Shown one piece after another: positions 22,995 through 32,210 of a stretch of 33,719 bases of DNA. Within the stretch, counting starts at the first letter, position 1; each line of letters starts with the position of its first letter. The stretch comes from GCA-2862585 sp036340235 (GTDB lineage Bacteria; Bacteroidota; Bacteroidia; Flavobacteriales; UBA7312): contig JAYYZE010000016.1 of NCBI GenBank assembly GCA_036340235.1, positions 1 through 33,719 of the forward strand, written 5' to 3'. The notes beneath the pieces are model-generated. The model had not been told where the DNA came from. It worked only from the letters and a program-made list of their open reading frames with translations, and did not search any database. The translations under genes were made by a program, and so were the position numbers.

Positions 22995-25916
22995 ATGAAA
23001 TCAAAATTAACCATACTAATCATCGCACTCGCTCTTGGGTGGATAGCATATAACGTATCACAAGACATGAATAAAATAGAAAACAACTTCGAAATCGTAC
23101 AATCTGATCCAATGAAGTCGCGCATCTACACACTTGATAATGGGCTTAAAGTCTATTTAACCGTTTACAAAGACGCGCCTAGAGTACAAACCTACATCGC
23201 TGTAAGAGCGGGAAGCAAAAATGACCCCGCTGATGCAACCGGTTTGGCACACTACCTAGAACACATGCTTTTCAAAGGTACAGACAAATACGGCACCTTG
23301 GATTTTGAGAAAGAAGCGCCATTATTAGATGAAATAGAAATCCTTTATGAAGAATACCGTCAAATTCCTATGACTGACACCCTAAATCGTGACCGTATGT
23401 GGGCCAAAATCGACTCTGTATCTAACCTAGCTGCCAAGTACGCTATCGCCAACGAATACGACAAGATGGTTTCGAGTATAGGTGCTAAAGGTACAAATGC
23501 CTACACCTCTGCCGAAAATACCGTTTATGTCAATGACATTCCATCAAACCAACTACAAAAATGGCTGGAAATAGAGGCCGAACGATTCAACAATCCACAA
23601 ATTCGATTATTTCATACTGAATTGGAAACCGTCTATGAAGAAAAGAATAGAGGCATGGACAACGATGGTCGTAAAATGTTTGAAGCTCTAATGGAAGGCA
23701 TGTTCAAAAAGCATACTTATGGAACCCAAACCACCATAGGTACTATCGAACACCTAAAAAACCCATCTATCAAGGAAATTGGCAAGTTTTACACCAAAAA
23801 CTACGTGCCCAATAATATGGCCATATGCATGTCTGGTGATTTTGACCCCGATTCTGTCATCAACTGGATCGATCAGACCTTTGGCATCTACGAACGAAAA
23901 GAAGACCCAGTATTTACGCCTGCTGTAGAAGATGTCATAGATGAACCGGTTGTGATGGACGTTTATGGTCCCGATGCCGAGCGCTTGTACTTGGGCTATC
24001 GTTTTCCTGGAGTAAAGTCACGAGACGCACAAGTGATGCGTATTATCGATATGGTACTAAGCAATAGCCATGCAGGTCTCATAGACTTAAATCTTAATCA
24101 AGCCCAAGAAGTGCTTCAAGCTAGCTGTTTCCCTTATCAGCTTACCGACTACAGCGTTCATATTCTCTACGGAACACCAAAGCAAGGCCAATCGCTTGAT
24201 GAGGTAAAATCTCTACTGATAGGAGAAGTGGAAAAGGTCAAAAATGGTGACTTTCCTGACTGGCTAATTCCAGCCATCATTAGCGATATGAAGCTAAGCA
24301 AAATCAAAAACTACGAAAGTAATTCTTCTCGAGCCAATGAGTTTGTTCAAGCATTTACCAAAGGATTTGAGTGGGAAGACTATGTCAAGGAAATGGCCAT
24401 TTTGGAAAGTGTCACCAAAGATGAAGTGATGGAAGTAGCTAATAAGTACTATCAAAATAACTACGTATATGTCCGAAAAAACATTGGCGAAGACACCACT
24501 AACATCAAGGTGACAAAGCCAGCCATCACTCCTGTTGAAGTGAATAGAGAGGCACAATCAGAATTTTTAAAATACATAACAGAAAAAGAAGTCGAAGAGA
24601 TCGAACCCGACTTTTTGGACTATGCCCAAGATATTAAGCAAGCAGAAATTGGCGTCCCCCTGTTACATAAACAAAACACTGAAAATAGCCGCTTTAAGTT
24701 GTACTACATCAGCGACAGAGGAAACAATCACGATAAAAAACTGAGTATGGCTATCGACTACTTTAACTATTTAGGTACTGAAGACATTACTCCGGCGCAG
24801 AAAAAAGAAGAGTTTTACAAGTTAGGCTGTGAAGTCACTGTCAGTAGCTCTAACGAACAAAGCTATATATTGCTTAGTGGCCTTGACGAAAACTTCGAAA
24901 AATCAGTCGAATTGTTTGAAACATTACTCGCCCAAGTGACCCCAGATGAAGAGGCCTTAACTAATCTCAAAATGGACGTCATGAAAAAAAGAGCCGATGC
25001 CAAGCTTAACAAACAAACAATCCTTTATAGAGGAATGAGTAACTATGCCAAGTATGGTCCAAAAAACCCATTCACCAACCAATTATCCGATGATGAAATT
25101 GCAAACATCACTTCCGATGAGCTCATTACCAAAATCAAAGACTTGACTTCCTACGAGCACAGAGTCCTTTACTACGGCCCTAGGTCTTTCGAAGATGCCA
25201 CTACCGCAATTGAGTCGTTGCATCCCGTCAAAGACGAATTGATAGCCATTGGCAAAGACAACGATTTTGACGAGTTGGAGATAAACAAAACTTCTGTGTT
25301 TGTAGTGGATTATGACATGAAGCAGGCCGAAATTATAATGCTTTCCAAAGCAGAAAAATTTAATGCAGAAAACATGCCGCTCATCAAATTACACAATGAA
25401 TATTTTGGAGGTAGCATGGGCAGTATTGTCTTCCAAACTTTAAGGGAGTCTAAAGCACTGGCTTATTCGGTCTATAGCTCCTACACCACACCCAGAGAAA
25501 ATGATAAGTCTCATTACGTAATGGCGTACATTGGTACGCAAGCCGACAAGCTCAAAGAGGCAATGGCGGGAATGAATGAACTGCTTGACAAACTACCCGA
25601 AGTGGACGCTAATTTAGAAAATGCCAAAGATGCTGTCACTCAAAAAATAAGAACTGAGCGAATTACCAAAGACAGAGTGTTGTTTAATTATGAGTCTGCC
25701 AAACGCCTAGGTTATGACTACGACTCACGAAAAGACGTTTTTGAACAAATTAACAATTTCAACTTGTCAGACCTCACTGAATTTCACAATGCTCACATGA
25801 GTAATAATGAATATTCAATATTAGTGCTGGGCAACAAAGACGATCTAGACATAGACGCTCTCAAAGAATATGGCCAAGTAACCTTCTTAACATTAGAAGA
25901 TATCTTTGGTTACTAA
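22995..25916 (+). CDS. M16 family zinc metallopeptidase (double-domain)
   Basis: A 973-residue member of the pitrilysin/insulinase family. One hydrophobic N-terminal helix (about 4-20) without a lipobox cysteine suggests a membrane anchor or signal sequence with a periplasmic enzyme. The inverted zinc motif HxxEH is seen at His86-Tyr-Leu-Glu89-His90 ('GLAHYLEHMLFKGTDKYG'). The downstream zinc-ligand Glu is in 'TELETVYEEKNRGMDND' (about 208-224). The spacer between them is longer than the usual 70-odd residues because of an insert (about 100-150). The second, inactive M16C-type half includes 'NEYFGGSMGSIVFQTLRESKALAYSVYS'. It probably degrades small peptides in the periplasm. It begins 12 bp after dnaX and ends 29 bp before isocitrate dehydrogenase. 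Confidence 0.92.
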   Translation: MKSKLTILIIALALGWIAYNVSQDMNKIENNFEIVQSDPMKSRIYTLDNGLKVYLTVYKDAPRVQTYIAVRAGSKNDPADATGLAHYLEHMLFKGTDKYGTLDFEKEAPLLDEIEILYEEYRQIPMTDTLNRDRMWAKIDSVSNLAAKYAIANEYDKMVSSIGAKGTNAYTSAENTVYVNDIPSNQLQKWLEIEAERFNNPQIRLFHTELETVYEEKNRGMDNDGRKMFEALMEGMFKKHTYGTQTTIGTIEHLKNPSIKEIGKFYTKNYVPNNMAICMSGDFDPDSVINWIDQTFGIYERKEDPVFTPAVEDVIDEPVVMDVYGPDAERLYLGYRFPGVKSRDAQVMRIIDMVLSNSHAGLIDLNLNQAQEVLQASCFPYQLTDYSVHILYGTPKQGQSLDEVKSLLIGEVEKVKNGDFPDWLIPAIISDMKLSKIKNYESNSSRANEFVQAFTKGFEWEDYVKEMAILESVTKDEVMEVANKYYQNNYVYVRKNIGEDTTNIKVTKPAITPVEVNREAQSEFLKYITEKEVEEIEPDFLDYAQDIKQAEIGVPLLHKQNTENSRFKLYYISDRGNNHDKKLSMAIDYFNYLGTEDITPAQKKEEFYKLGCEVTVSSSNEQSYILLSGLDENFEKSVELFETLLAQVTPDEEALTNLKMDVMKKRADAKLNKQTILYRGMSNYAKYGPKNPFTNQLSDDEIANITSDELITKIKDLTSYEHRVLYYGPRSFEDATTAIESLHPVKDELIAIGKDNDFDELEINKTSVFVVDYDMKQAEIIMLSKAEKFNAENMPLIKLHNEYFGGSMGSIVFQTLRESKALAYSVYSSYTTPRENDKSHYVMAYIGTQADKLKEAMAGMNELLDKLPEVDANLENAKDAVTQKIRTERITKDRVLFNYESAKRLGYDYDSRKDVFEQINNFNLSDLTEFHNAHMSNNEYSILVLGNKDDLDIDALKEYGQVTFLTLEDIFGY

Positions 25917-25945
25917 TTAACCTATCAAAATCTTACAATAAAAAA

Positions 25946-27172
25946 ATGCAAAAAATTAAAGTAACAAATCCAGTTGTTGAATTAGATGGTGATGAGATGA
26001 CCCGCATCATTTGGTCATTTATCAAAGAAAAGTTGATCCTACCCTATCTCGATTTAGACATCAAATACTACGACCCAGGAATGGAAAGTCGTGACAACAC
26101 CGATGATCAAATAACCATTGATGCAGCACACGCTATCAAAAAATATAAAGTTGGAATAAAATGTGCTACCATCACTCCTGACGAAGCAAGAGTGGAAGAA
26201 TTTGGACTAAAAAAAATGTGGCGTTCGCCCAATGGGACCATCCGAAATATTGTTGGCGGCACGGTCTTTAGAGAGCCCATTATTTGCAACAATGTTCCCC
26301 GATTAGTTCCCAACTGGACCCAACCTATTTGCATTGGCCGCCACGCCTTTGGCGATCAATACAAAGCCACAGACACCGTTATCAAAGGGAAGGGAAAACT
26401 GACTATGACCTTTACGCCTGAAGATGGCCAAGAAGTATCATGGGAAGTGTACCAATTCGAAGGGCAAGGCGGAGTGGCAATGAGCATGTATAACACCGAT
26501 GAATCAATCTATGGATTTGCGCGCTCGTGCTTTAACCAAGCTCTTGCCAAAGAATGGCCACTATACCTATCTACCAAAAACACTATTCTGAAAGCATACG
26601 ATGGACGCTTTAAAGATATCTTTGAAACCGTTTACCAAACAGAATTTAAAACCAAGTTTGCAGAAGCCGGCATCACCTACGAACACCGACTTATCGATGA
26701 TATGGTAGCCGCAGCCCTTAAGTGGAATGGCGCCTTTGTTTGGGCCTGTAAAAACTACGATGGCGATGTACAGTCTGACACCGTAGCTCAGGGGTTTGGC
26801 TCACTGGGCTTGATGACCTCAACATTAGTCACTCCCGAAGGAGACGTGATGGAAGCTGAAGCTGCTCACGGCACCGTAACTCGCCACTACAGACAACACC
26901 AGCAAGGAAAGAAAACATCTACCAACCCTATCGCCTCCATTTTTGCATGGACAAGAGGATTGGCATTTAGAGGTAAGTTGGATAACAACCAAGCCCTAAT
27001 CGATTTTTGCCACACATTAGAAAGCGTGTGCATTGAAACTGTTGAAAGTGGCACCATGACCAAAGATCTTGCCCTATGCATTCACGGAAAAGACCTTAAC
27101 GAAAGCCACTATGTTGTAACTGAAGACTTTTTAGAAGCATTAGACAAAGGACTACAATCCAAGATGGCATAA
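25946..27172 (+). CDS. icd: isocitrate dehydrogenase (NADP+), eukaryotic-type dimer
   Basis: Oxidatively decarboxylates isocitrate to 2-oxoglutarate with NADP+. The 408 residues match the homodimeric subfamily typified by mitochondrial and cytosolic IDH of eukaryotes, not E. coli Icd or the monomeric enzyme. Diagnostic stretches are 'VVELDGDEMTRIIW' at the N-terminus, 'KCATITPDEARVEEF', 'SPNGTIRNIVGGTVFREPI' (substrate Ser/Asn/Arg), 'RHAFGDQYKATD', 'DDMVAAALKWNGAFVWACKNYDGD' (metal Asp) and 'EAAHGTVTRHYRQHQQG' (NADP-binding His/Arg). The ATG at 25946 follows the M16 gene by 29 bp, with no convincing promoter between, so read-through is possible. Confidence 0.95.
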   Translation: MQKIKVTNPVVELDGDEMTRIIWSFIKEKLILPYLDLDIKYYDPGMESRDNTDDQITIDAAHAIKKYKVGIKCATITPDEARVEEFGLKKMWRSPNGTIRNIVGGTVFREPIICNNVPRLVPNWTQPICIGRHAFGDQYKATDTVIKGKGKLTMTFTPEDGQEVSWEVYQFEGQGGVAMSMYNTDESIYGFARSCFNQALAKEWPLYLSTKNTILKAYDGRFKDIFETVYQTEFKTKFAEAGITYEHRLIDDMVAAALKWNGAFVWACKNYDGDVQSDTVAQGFGSLGLMTSTLVTPEGDVMEAEAAHGTVTRHYRQHQQGKKTSTNPIASIFAWTRGLAFRGKLDNNQALIDFCHTLESVCIETVESGTMTKDLALCIHGKDLNESHYVVTEDFLEALDKGLQSKMA

Positions 27173-27209
27173 TAATCACCATATTTACAATTAACCTTTT
27201 TCAAAAATT

Positions 27210-28193
27210 ATGAAACTATCAAATCATCTTCTTACTGTTGTGTTTGTTTTAACGTTTGTTCTTATCTCGTGCGAAAAAGAAACGGAGAACATAAGCTTAC
27301 CTCCTAACACAACAAGCCCAAATGTCTCTAATATCGCTAATTTCTTTAACGACAACTTAAACGAAACGACAGAAACTCAAACCTTTAACAGCTCGTCTTC
27401 AACCACCAACTTCATCAGCAACAAAGGAATAAGCTACACATTTGGACCCAATACCTTTGTGTATTCCAACGGTAGTACAGTGAGTGGAAGTTTCACAATA
27501 GAAATTGTGGAAGCGTTGACTAACAAAGATATGCTATTAATCAACAAACCCACTTTTACACACGATGGGGAATTATTAGTTTCTGGTGGTGTGGTTTACC
27601 TAAATGCTACTCAAAACGGACAACAATTAAGCATCAACGATAATTCACCAGTGATGGTAAGCATACCGACAGACAATTATATACCTATGGACTTCTTCGA
27701 TGGCAGTTTTGACAGCCAAGGTGGGTTTGGATGGAATGAAAGCGAAGATGATACCGTTATCACCAATACTGGCGGCAACAATGGTCAAGACTCAACGTTT
27801 TTTGACGACATGTTTAGTTTTGATTTCGAAATAGATTCTATGGGATGGATAAATTGTGATTATTTTTACAATTCAACCGACCCACTTACGCAAGTAGAGG
27901 TGATACTACCAGACTCCTTTAACGGTGAAAACTCACAAGTATTTATTTTTTACGAAACCATCAACTCATTGGCTGGCCTCAGCGATTACGACCAAGATGG
28001 CACATTTGATTTAGGTATCAACTATTCTACGCCAATTGGTATGGACGTGAGTTTTGTAGTTATCTCTGAAATCAACGGCACCTTTTTCTATGCGATTGTC
28101 GATGCAACCATTGGCCAAGACCACATTGAAACTATTAGTGCTCTTACAGCAGTTAGCGAATCCGACTTAGAATTATATCTTAACGGACTCTAA
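27210..28193 (+). CDS. exported lipoprotein of unknown function
   Basis: A 327-residue protein with a lipoprotein signal: hydrophobic residues 7-19 and lipobox LIS-C with Cys21, followed by charged residues (EKETEN) and a Ser/Thr/Asn-rich linker. The first globular part (about 70-150) has 'YTFGPNTFVYSNGSTVSGSF', 'IEIVEALTNKDMLLINKPT' and 'ELLVSGGVVYLNATQNGQQL'. This strand pattern recurs in Bacteroidota surface lipoproteins (ZU5- or Ig-like in appearance). A 'SMGWINCDYFYN' motif near residue 213 recalls a conserved WxNCDxF signature of such proteins. An acidic 'SDYDQDGTFD' stretch could bind calcium. No enzymatic function is suggested. It starts 37 bp after icd. Its stop overlaps the convergent acyltransferase by 4 bp. 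Confidence 0.75.
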   Translation: MKLSNHLLTVVFVLTFVLISCEKETENISLPPNTTSPNVSNIANFFNDNLNETTETQTFNSSSSTTNFISNKGISYTFGPNTFVYSNGSTVSGSFTIEIVEALTNKDMLLINKPTFTHDGELLVSGGVVYLNATQNGQQLSINDNSPVMVSIPTDNYIPMDFFDGSFDSQGGFGWNESEDDTVITNTGGNNGQDSTFFDDMFSFDFEIDSMGWINCDYFYNSTDPLTQVEVILPDSFNGENSQVFIFYETINSLAGLSDYDQDGTFDLGINYSTPIGMDVSFVVISEINGTFFYAIVDATIGQDHIETISALTAVSESDLELYLNGL

Positions 28194-28741
28194 AATATCT
28201 TGGGATTGTATTGGTCGGGGTATTTGGGGGTTATTCCCTCATAGAAGGTTTGTATTTTTAACATATCTTTTTGGAAATCACCACTGGGGTAAAGAACCAT
28301 TCCAATACCGGCCTCTTTGGTTTTGTAATCTAAAAAAGACAACATAATGGGGACATTTGCTTCATTGGCTATGTGATAAAATCCCAGTTTCCAATGGTCA
28401 GTCCAAGAACGAGTACCTTCAGGTGCTAGGCCCAGAATCAATTCTTCAGAGTTATTAAAAATCTCCACAATACTAGCAACCATATTATTCCGTTTTTCTC
28501 GCTTTACTGGCATTCCACCCATCAACCTAAACAGCCAACCAAAAGGAAATCTGAACAATTGACTTTTTCCTAAAAACTTGGCTTTCACTTTAAGCTTATA
28601 TCCGAAACATCGACCAATAACAAAATCCCAATTGCTGGTATGTGGGGCCACAATGATGATATACTTTTGAGTATTAGGCACATCGCCTATTACTCGCCAA
28701 CCCAACAGTGTCAAAATAATATTTGATATCCTTTCTTTCAT
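28190..28741 (-). CDS. 1-acyl-sn-glycerol-3-phosphate acyltransferase-like (PlsC domain)
   Basis: The ATG at 28739-28741 gives 183 residues. A TTG five codons upstream would overlap the end of the helicase gene and is less likely. The glycerolipid acyltransferase motifs are present: block I APHTSNWD (His34-x4-Asp39), the block II region 'KAKFLGKSQLFRFPFGWL', and block III APEGTRS (about 106-112) with the PVKRE stretch before it. A weak N-terminal hydrophobic segment suggests membrane association. It should transfer acyl groups to a lysophosphatidate or a similar acceptor. The short form is common in Bacteroidota, where some members make aminolipids, so the exact acceptor is uncertain. It starts 4 bp after the helicase gene. 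Confidence 0.85.
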   Translation of the reverse strand: MKERISNIILTLLGWRVIGDVPNTQKYIIIVAPHTSNWDFVIGRCFGYKLKVKAKFLGKSQLFRFPFGWLFRLMGGMPVKREKRNNMVASIVEIFNNSEELILGLAPEGTRSWTDHWKLGFYHIANEANVPIMLSFLDYKTKEAGIGMVLYPSGDFQKDMLKIQTFYEGITPKYPDQYNPKIF

Positions 28742-28745
28742 AATC

Positions 28746-30164
28746 TTAGCAATCAATAAAATCCTCTTTAAAATTGATTAAAAACAACCTATTCTTGGTT
28801 CGTGTCATAGCCGTATACAACCACCTAAAATACTCCACATTTAGCATATCTTCTCTAAAAAAGCCCTGCTCAACAAACACATTTTCCCATTGACCTCCTT
28901 GCGATTTGTGACACGTTACGGCATATGCGTATTTCACCTGTAGGGCATTGAAATAAGGGTTTGCTTTTATGGCTTTATTGCGTTCTGATTTCTTTCTAAG
29001 ATCTGCATAATCTTTGGCAACCTCATCATATAGCTTCTTGTAATCATCGTAGCTCATGCACGGACCATCGGCAACAAGTGTATCTAACATTACTACGCAC
29101 TCTATGTATTCCTTTTCAGGATAATCAACTAATCTGGCAGAAATACGAGCAAAGCGCCTTTGATAAAGTTCGTTGATTTCGTAAATTCTCATAACTTCTA
29201 TGGAGTCACCATTAGCAATAAATGCCGATTTGTCTGAAGACGAAAGCCAAAAATAATTGTTTCTAACGACCATTAAGTAGTCACCAGTAGAAAGCGTCTC
29301 TTCATGCCCTCGAATTCGTTGACGAATTTGCTGATTGTATAAATTAGAGCGCTTGTTGGATCGGCAAATAATAATCGTATCCTCAACACCGTCTTTAGAA
29401 TAGGCATTTTCTAAAGCATCTTGTATATCCATACCCTGACTTAGTTTTATTACTTCCTTTTGGCATTTGATACTTGGATATGTTAGGTCTTTGTTAAAAA
29501 TTTTCTCTCGCAGGGAAGTAGCATTTTCCAACACCAAGGAACCGGACTGTTGTCGTACTACTTGCGTTAATTCTGCGCTGTATACGTCTTTTCGATATTT
29601 GACCCCTAGTAAATTTTCATCCAATGCTGGGCTTATCTCCAAATGAACGGGTGGTAATTGGGCCGTATCGCCAACAAATACCAGCTGACACATGACACCA
29701 GAATAGACATAGTCCATCAGATCATCTAACAATATTCGTCCGCCAAAGCCATTGTCCGAAGCATCCGGAATCATTGAGGCTTCATCGACTATGAAAATAG
29801 TATTCGAATGTTTGTTTTCTTGTAGAGTGACAAATGTATTTCCTTGGGCGTTTGATTTGAGCCAATATATCTTTTTATGAATGGTAAAAGCCGATTTTTT
29901 TGAGTAGGCCGACAACACTTTGGCGGCCCTGCCCGTAGGAGCAAGCAATACTACTTTTTTGCCCACCGACCACAAACTATTGATGAGTGCACTGACCAAG
30001 GTCGTTTTTCCTGTTCCAGCATAGCCCTTTAATAAAAATAAACTATTACTCGATGCTGTGTCTATGAATTCAGAAAGTTGGGCAATAACTTCCAATTGTT
30101 GTGAAGTTGGACTAAACGGAAATTTATTTTCTAATAAACGTTGAAACTTTTTTGAATGTGTCAT
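28746..30164 (-). CDS. RecD-like ATP-dependent DNA helicase (superfamily 1)
   Basis: A 472-residue cytoplasmic protein. Walker A GYAGTGKTT is at about 47-55, motif Ia is 'VLLAPTGRAAKVLS', Walker B/motif II is 'IFIVDEASMI' (about 123-132), and motif III is 'FVGDTAQLPP' (about 163-172). The C-terminal UvrD_C_2 part has 'YAVTCHKSQGGQWENVFVE' and 'RWLYTAMTRTKNRLFLI'. It lacks the N-terminal domains of RecD and RecD2, so it is a short AAA_30-type helicase, probably acting in DNA repair or recombination. A -7 box lies 16 bp upstream of the ATG at 30164. It is likely co-transcribed with the acyltransferase downstream. Confidence 0.88.
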   Translation of the reverse strand: MTHSKKFQRLLENKFPFSPTSQQLEVIAQLSEFIDTASSNSLFLLKGYAGTGKTTLVSALINSLWSVGKKVVLLAPTGRAAKVLSAYSKKSAFTIHKKIYWLKSNAQGNTFVTLQENKHSNTIFIVDEASMIPDASDNGFGGRILLDDLMDYVYSGVMCQLVFVGDTAQLPPVHLEISPALDENLLGVKYRKDVYSAELTQVVRQQSGSLVLENATSLREKIFNKDLTYPSIKCQKEVIKLSQGMDIQDALENAYSKDGVEDTIIICRSNKRSNLYNQQIRQRIRGHEETLSTGDYLMVVRNNYFWLSSSDKSAFIANGDSIEVMRIYEINELYQRRFARISARLVDYPEKEYIECVVMLDTLVADGPCMSYDDYKKLYDEVAKDYADLRKKSERNKAIKANPYFNALQVKYAYAVTCHKSQGGQWENVFVEQGFFREDMLNVEYFRWLYTAMTRTKNRLFLINFKEDFIDC

Positions 30165-30180
30165 TAATTTGGAGTCGTCA

Positions 30181-30188
30181 CAAATTTA
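30181..30188 (-). promoter_or_regulatory. -7 promoter box (TAAATTTG) of the helicase gene
   Basis: The minus strand reads TAAATTTG, an exact TAnnTTTG, 16 bp from the ATG at 30164, in the 81-bp divergent gap. Confidence 0.5.
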
Positions 30189-30211
30189 TCAAAATATCCA
30201 CAAAAAAATGC

Positions 30212-30219
30212 TAGATTTG
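30212..30219 (+). promoter_or_regulatory. -7 promoter box (TAGATTTG) of the 30246 gene cluster
   Basis: An exact TAnnTTTG 26 bp upstream of the ATG at 30246. It is back-to-back with the helicase promoter, the two -7 boxes being 23 bp apart, so the two divergent promoters interleave. Confidence 0.5.
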
Positions 30220-30245
30220 CCTAAGTTAACTTTTTATAAAATACC

Positions 30246-30863
30246 ATGAATAATAGGATTATTCAACTTTCGTTGTGGGTCGTTATCGTCGTTCTGGCCT
30301 GGTTGGTTTACAGAAGTCCAATTAAACTCAAAGAATTTCAAGAATTATCAGACTTCAGAAAATCGGCTGTCATTCAAGATTTAAAAGATATTAGAACGGC
30401 CCAAATCGCCTTTAAAGACAAATACAAGGTCTATGCTAACGATTTTAATTCTCTCATTTCGTTTGTGAAAAGCGATTCATTAGCGGTTGTCAAAGCCATT
30501 GGCGAAGTCCCTGATAGCTTGTCCGAAGAACAAGCACTAAAAATAGGTATTATTAGCAGAGATACGGTATTCGTACCTGTCTTCGAAAGTATTTTCGACA
30601 AGGACTATCTCGAAACACGCGACCAACGCTTTGAATTTGATATCGACAAGCTTTCTAATGTTCCATTTTCCGATAAAAACTACACTATTGAGTCTGGAAA
30701 CATAGAAAAAGGAAAAGTAGTTGTTCAAGTATTTGAAGTATCCACTGATTTTGCCACATTTATGTCTGACTTAGACGTAAGCAATAAAGGAATTGACTTA
30801 AGCACTAATCTCAAAGTAGGGTCTATGTCTGACGCTTCAATTAATGGAAATTGGGGTGAATAA
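30246..30863 (+). CDS. membrane-anchored protein of unknown function with a pilin-like start
   Basis: A 205-residue protein with one N-terminal membrane helix (about 6-23, 'IQLSLWVVIVVLAWLVYRS'). It is followed by a helical stretch 'LKDIRTAQIAFKDKYKVYAN' that recalls the region after the hydrophobic helix in type IV pilin-like proteins, but no prepilin peptidase site is visible. The rest is a soluble, probably periplasmic domain ending 'SDASINGNWGE'. It heads a cluster with DUF3822, rsmD and coaD. The DUF3822 reading frame overlaps its last 20 bp. I know no function for it; a similar gene often accompanies DUF3822 in Bacteroidota. Confidence 0.7.
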   Translation: MNNRIIQLSLWVVIVVLAWLVYRSPIKLKEFQELSDFRKSAVIQDLKDIRTAQIAFKDKYKVYANDFNSLISFVKSDSLAVVKAIGEVPDSLSEEQALKIGIISRDTVFVPVFESIFDKDYLETRDQRFEFDIDKLSNVPFSDKNYTIESGNIEKGKVVVQVFEVSTDFATFMSDLDVSNKGIDLSTNLKVGSMSDASINGNWGE

Positions 30864-31677
30864 ACCAACCTTTTCGTCTTTTGACCACAAAACCTTAGAA
30901 CAACTCAACACCAAAATTGACTGCTCAATATCAATTGAACTGGGTCTCAATGGTCTGGCCTACGCTATTTTTCATAATCACCAATTAGTTGCCATTGAAT
31001 GGTATAATACGCCCCTCTCGAGTTTAGAGGCAGTTTTTCAAAAAAACGATTGGCTGCTCAAAGAGTTTGCAAGCTCTCATATTTGCTCAACAACCTCTAA
31101 ATTTACACTTATCCCCCACATGCTTTTTACAGACGATAAAAAAGCAGACTATCTGGATTTTAACCACAGAAAAGTGGATCAATTGTATGTGTTGACCGAC
31201 AAAATAGACCACATTGATAGTGTGTGTGTCTATGGCGTTTCTAAAGCCGAACAGGATATTGTATCTACTTTTTTTTCCAAATCTACATTTACACATTTTA
31301 GTACAAAGTACATTCCGCTTTTGCTAACAGAAAATAAAAATCTTCAAGCTAAAAAGATGTTGGTTCATATTACCTATAACCAACTACACATTACCGTCAC
31401 AGAAAATAGCAGTTTGCTTTTTTTCAACCTCTTTGGTTATTCTAATGAACACGATTGTACTTACTACATCCTGTTTGCCTGTGAACAGTTAAATCTTAAT
31501 CCTGAAACTATCCAACTGGAATTTTCGGGCGATATTTCTAAAGATTCTAAAATATATGAGTTAGTATATACTTACATTCGACATGTTTCATTTAGAAAAA
31601 ATCAACAAAGCATTAGCCCTGTCATCACTGGTTTAGAAAATTATTCTCACATTCCATTAATACATCAGCATTTGTGA
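30844..31677 (+). CDS. DUF3822 family protein
   Basis: A 277-residue cytoplasmic-looking protein. It matches the Bacteroidota family DUF3822: 'DCSISIELGLNGLAYAIF' near the start, 'FTLIPHMLFTDDKKADYLDF' in the middle (the family's typical 'P..LF......YL.FN'), and 'LEFSGDISKDSKIYELVYTY' near the end. The overall layout is reminiscent of a degenerate actin-like (ASKHA) fold, with two similar halves, but this is only an impression. The ATG at 30844 overlaps the upstream gene by 20 bp; a GTG at 30856 is an alternative. Its TGA overlaps the rsmD GTG by 4 bp. The function is unknown, but its fixed place before rsmD suggests a link to rRNA modification or simple co-transcription. Confidence 0.8.
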   Translation: MEIGVNKPTFSSFDHKTLEQLNTKIDCSISIELGLNGLAYAIFHNHQLVAIEWYNTPLSSLEAVFQKNDWLLKEFASSHICSTTSKFTLIPHMLFTDDKKADYLDFNHRKVDQLYVLTDKIDHIDSVCVYGVSKAEQDIVSTFFSKSTFTHFSTKYIPLLLTENKNLQAKKMLVHITYNQLHITVTENSSLLFFNLFGYSNEHDCTYYILFACEQLNLNPETIQLEFSGDISKDSKIYELVYTYIRHVSFRKNQQSISPVITGLENYSHIPLIHQHL

Positions 31678-32210
31678 GAATCATAGGCGGAAAGCATAAA
31701 GGAAAGGCCATTGTTACACCGAAAAATTTACCCGTACGCCCTACAACGGATTTTGCCAAAGAAAGTCTGTTTAATATTTTAACTAATCAGATTGATTTTA
31801 GTCAAGTTACTCTTCTTGAGCTATTTGCTGGCACTGGAAATATTGGCTACGAATTTTGGTCGAGAGGGTGTTCTTCCATGACCTCTGTAGATTTAAATTT
31901 TCAATGCGTTCAATTCATCAAAAAAACACAAAAGGTATTAGGAATGAACGGAAAAGTAATTCGTTCTGACAGCTTTCGGTTTGTGAAATCTACCAAAGAG
32001 ACCTTTAACTTTATCTTTGCTGACCCTCCTTATAATATGCCAAATCTTAGCGTTTTACCAAATCATATATTCGAACATCGTATTTTAAAAACGGCAGGTA
32101 CATTGGTAATCGAACATGACAAACACACGCAGTTCGAAAACCACATACATTTTAAAAATTGCCGTCATTACGGCCGTGTACGATTTAGTTTTTTTACTTT
32201 TACAGAATGA
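31674..32210 (+). CDS. rsmD: 16S rRNA (guanine(966)-N2)-methyltransferase
   Basis: Methylates G966 of 16S rRNA in the assembled 30S particle. The protein has 178 residues and starts with GTG at 31674 (GTG AGA ATC: MRIIGGKHKGK, the standard RsmD N-terminus). The motifs are 'RPTTDFAKESLFNIL' (about 22-36), the SAM-binding ELFAGTGNIG (49-58) and the catalytic DPPY (117-120). The GTGA junction with DUF3822 and the ATGA junction with coaD show tight translational coupling. The order rsmD-coaD is widely conserved in bacteria. Confidence 0.95.
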   Translation: MRIIGGKHKGKAIVTPKNLPVRPTTDFAKESLFNILTNQIDFSQVTLLELFAGTGNIGYEFWSRGCSSMTSVDLNFQCVQFIKKTQKVLGMNGKVIRSDSFRFVKSTKETFNFIFADPPYNMPNLSVLPNHIFEHRILKTAGTLVIEHDKHTQFENHIHFKNCRHYGRVRFSFFTFTE

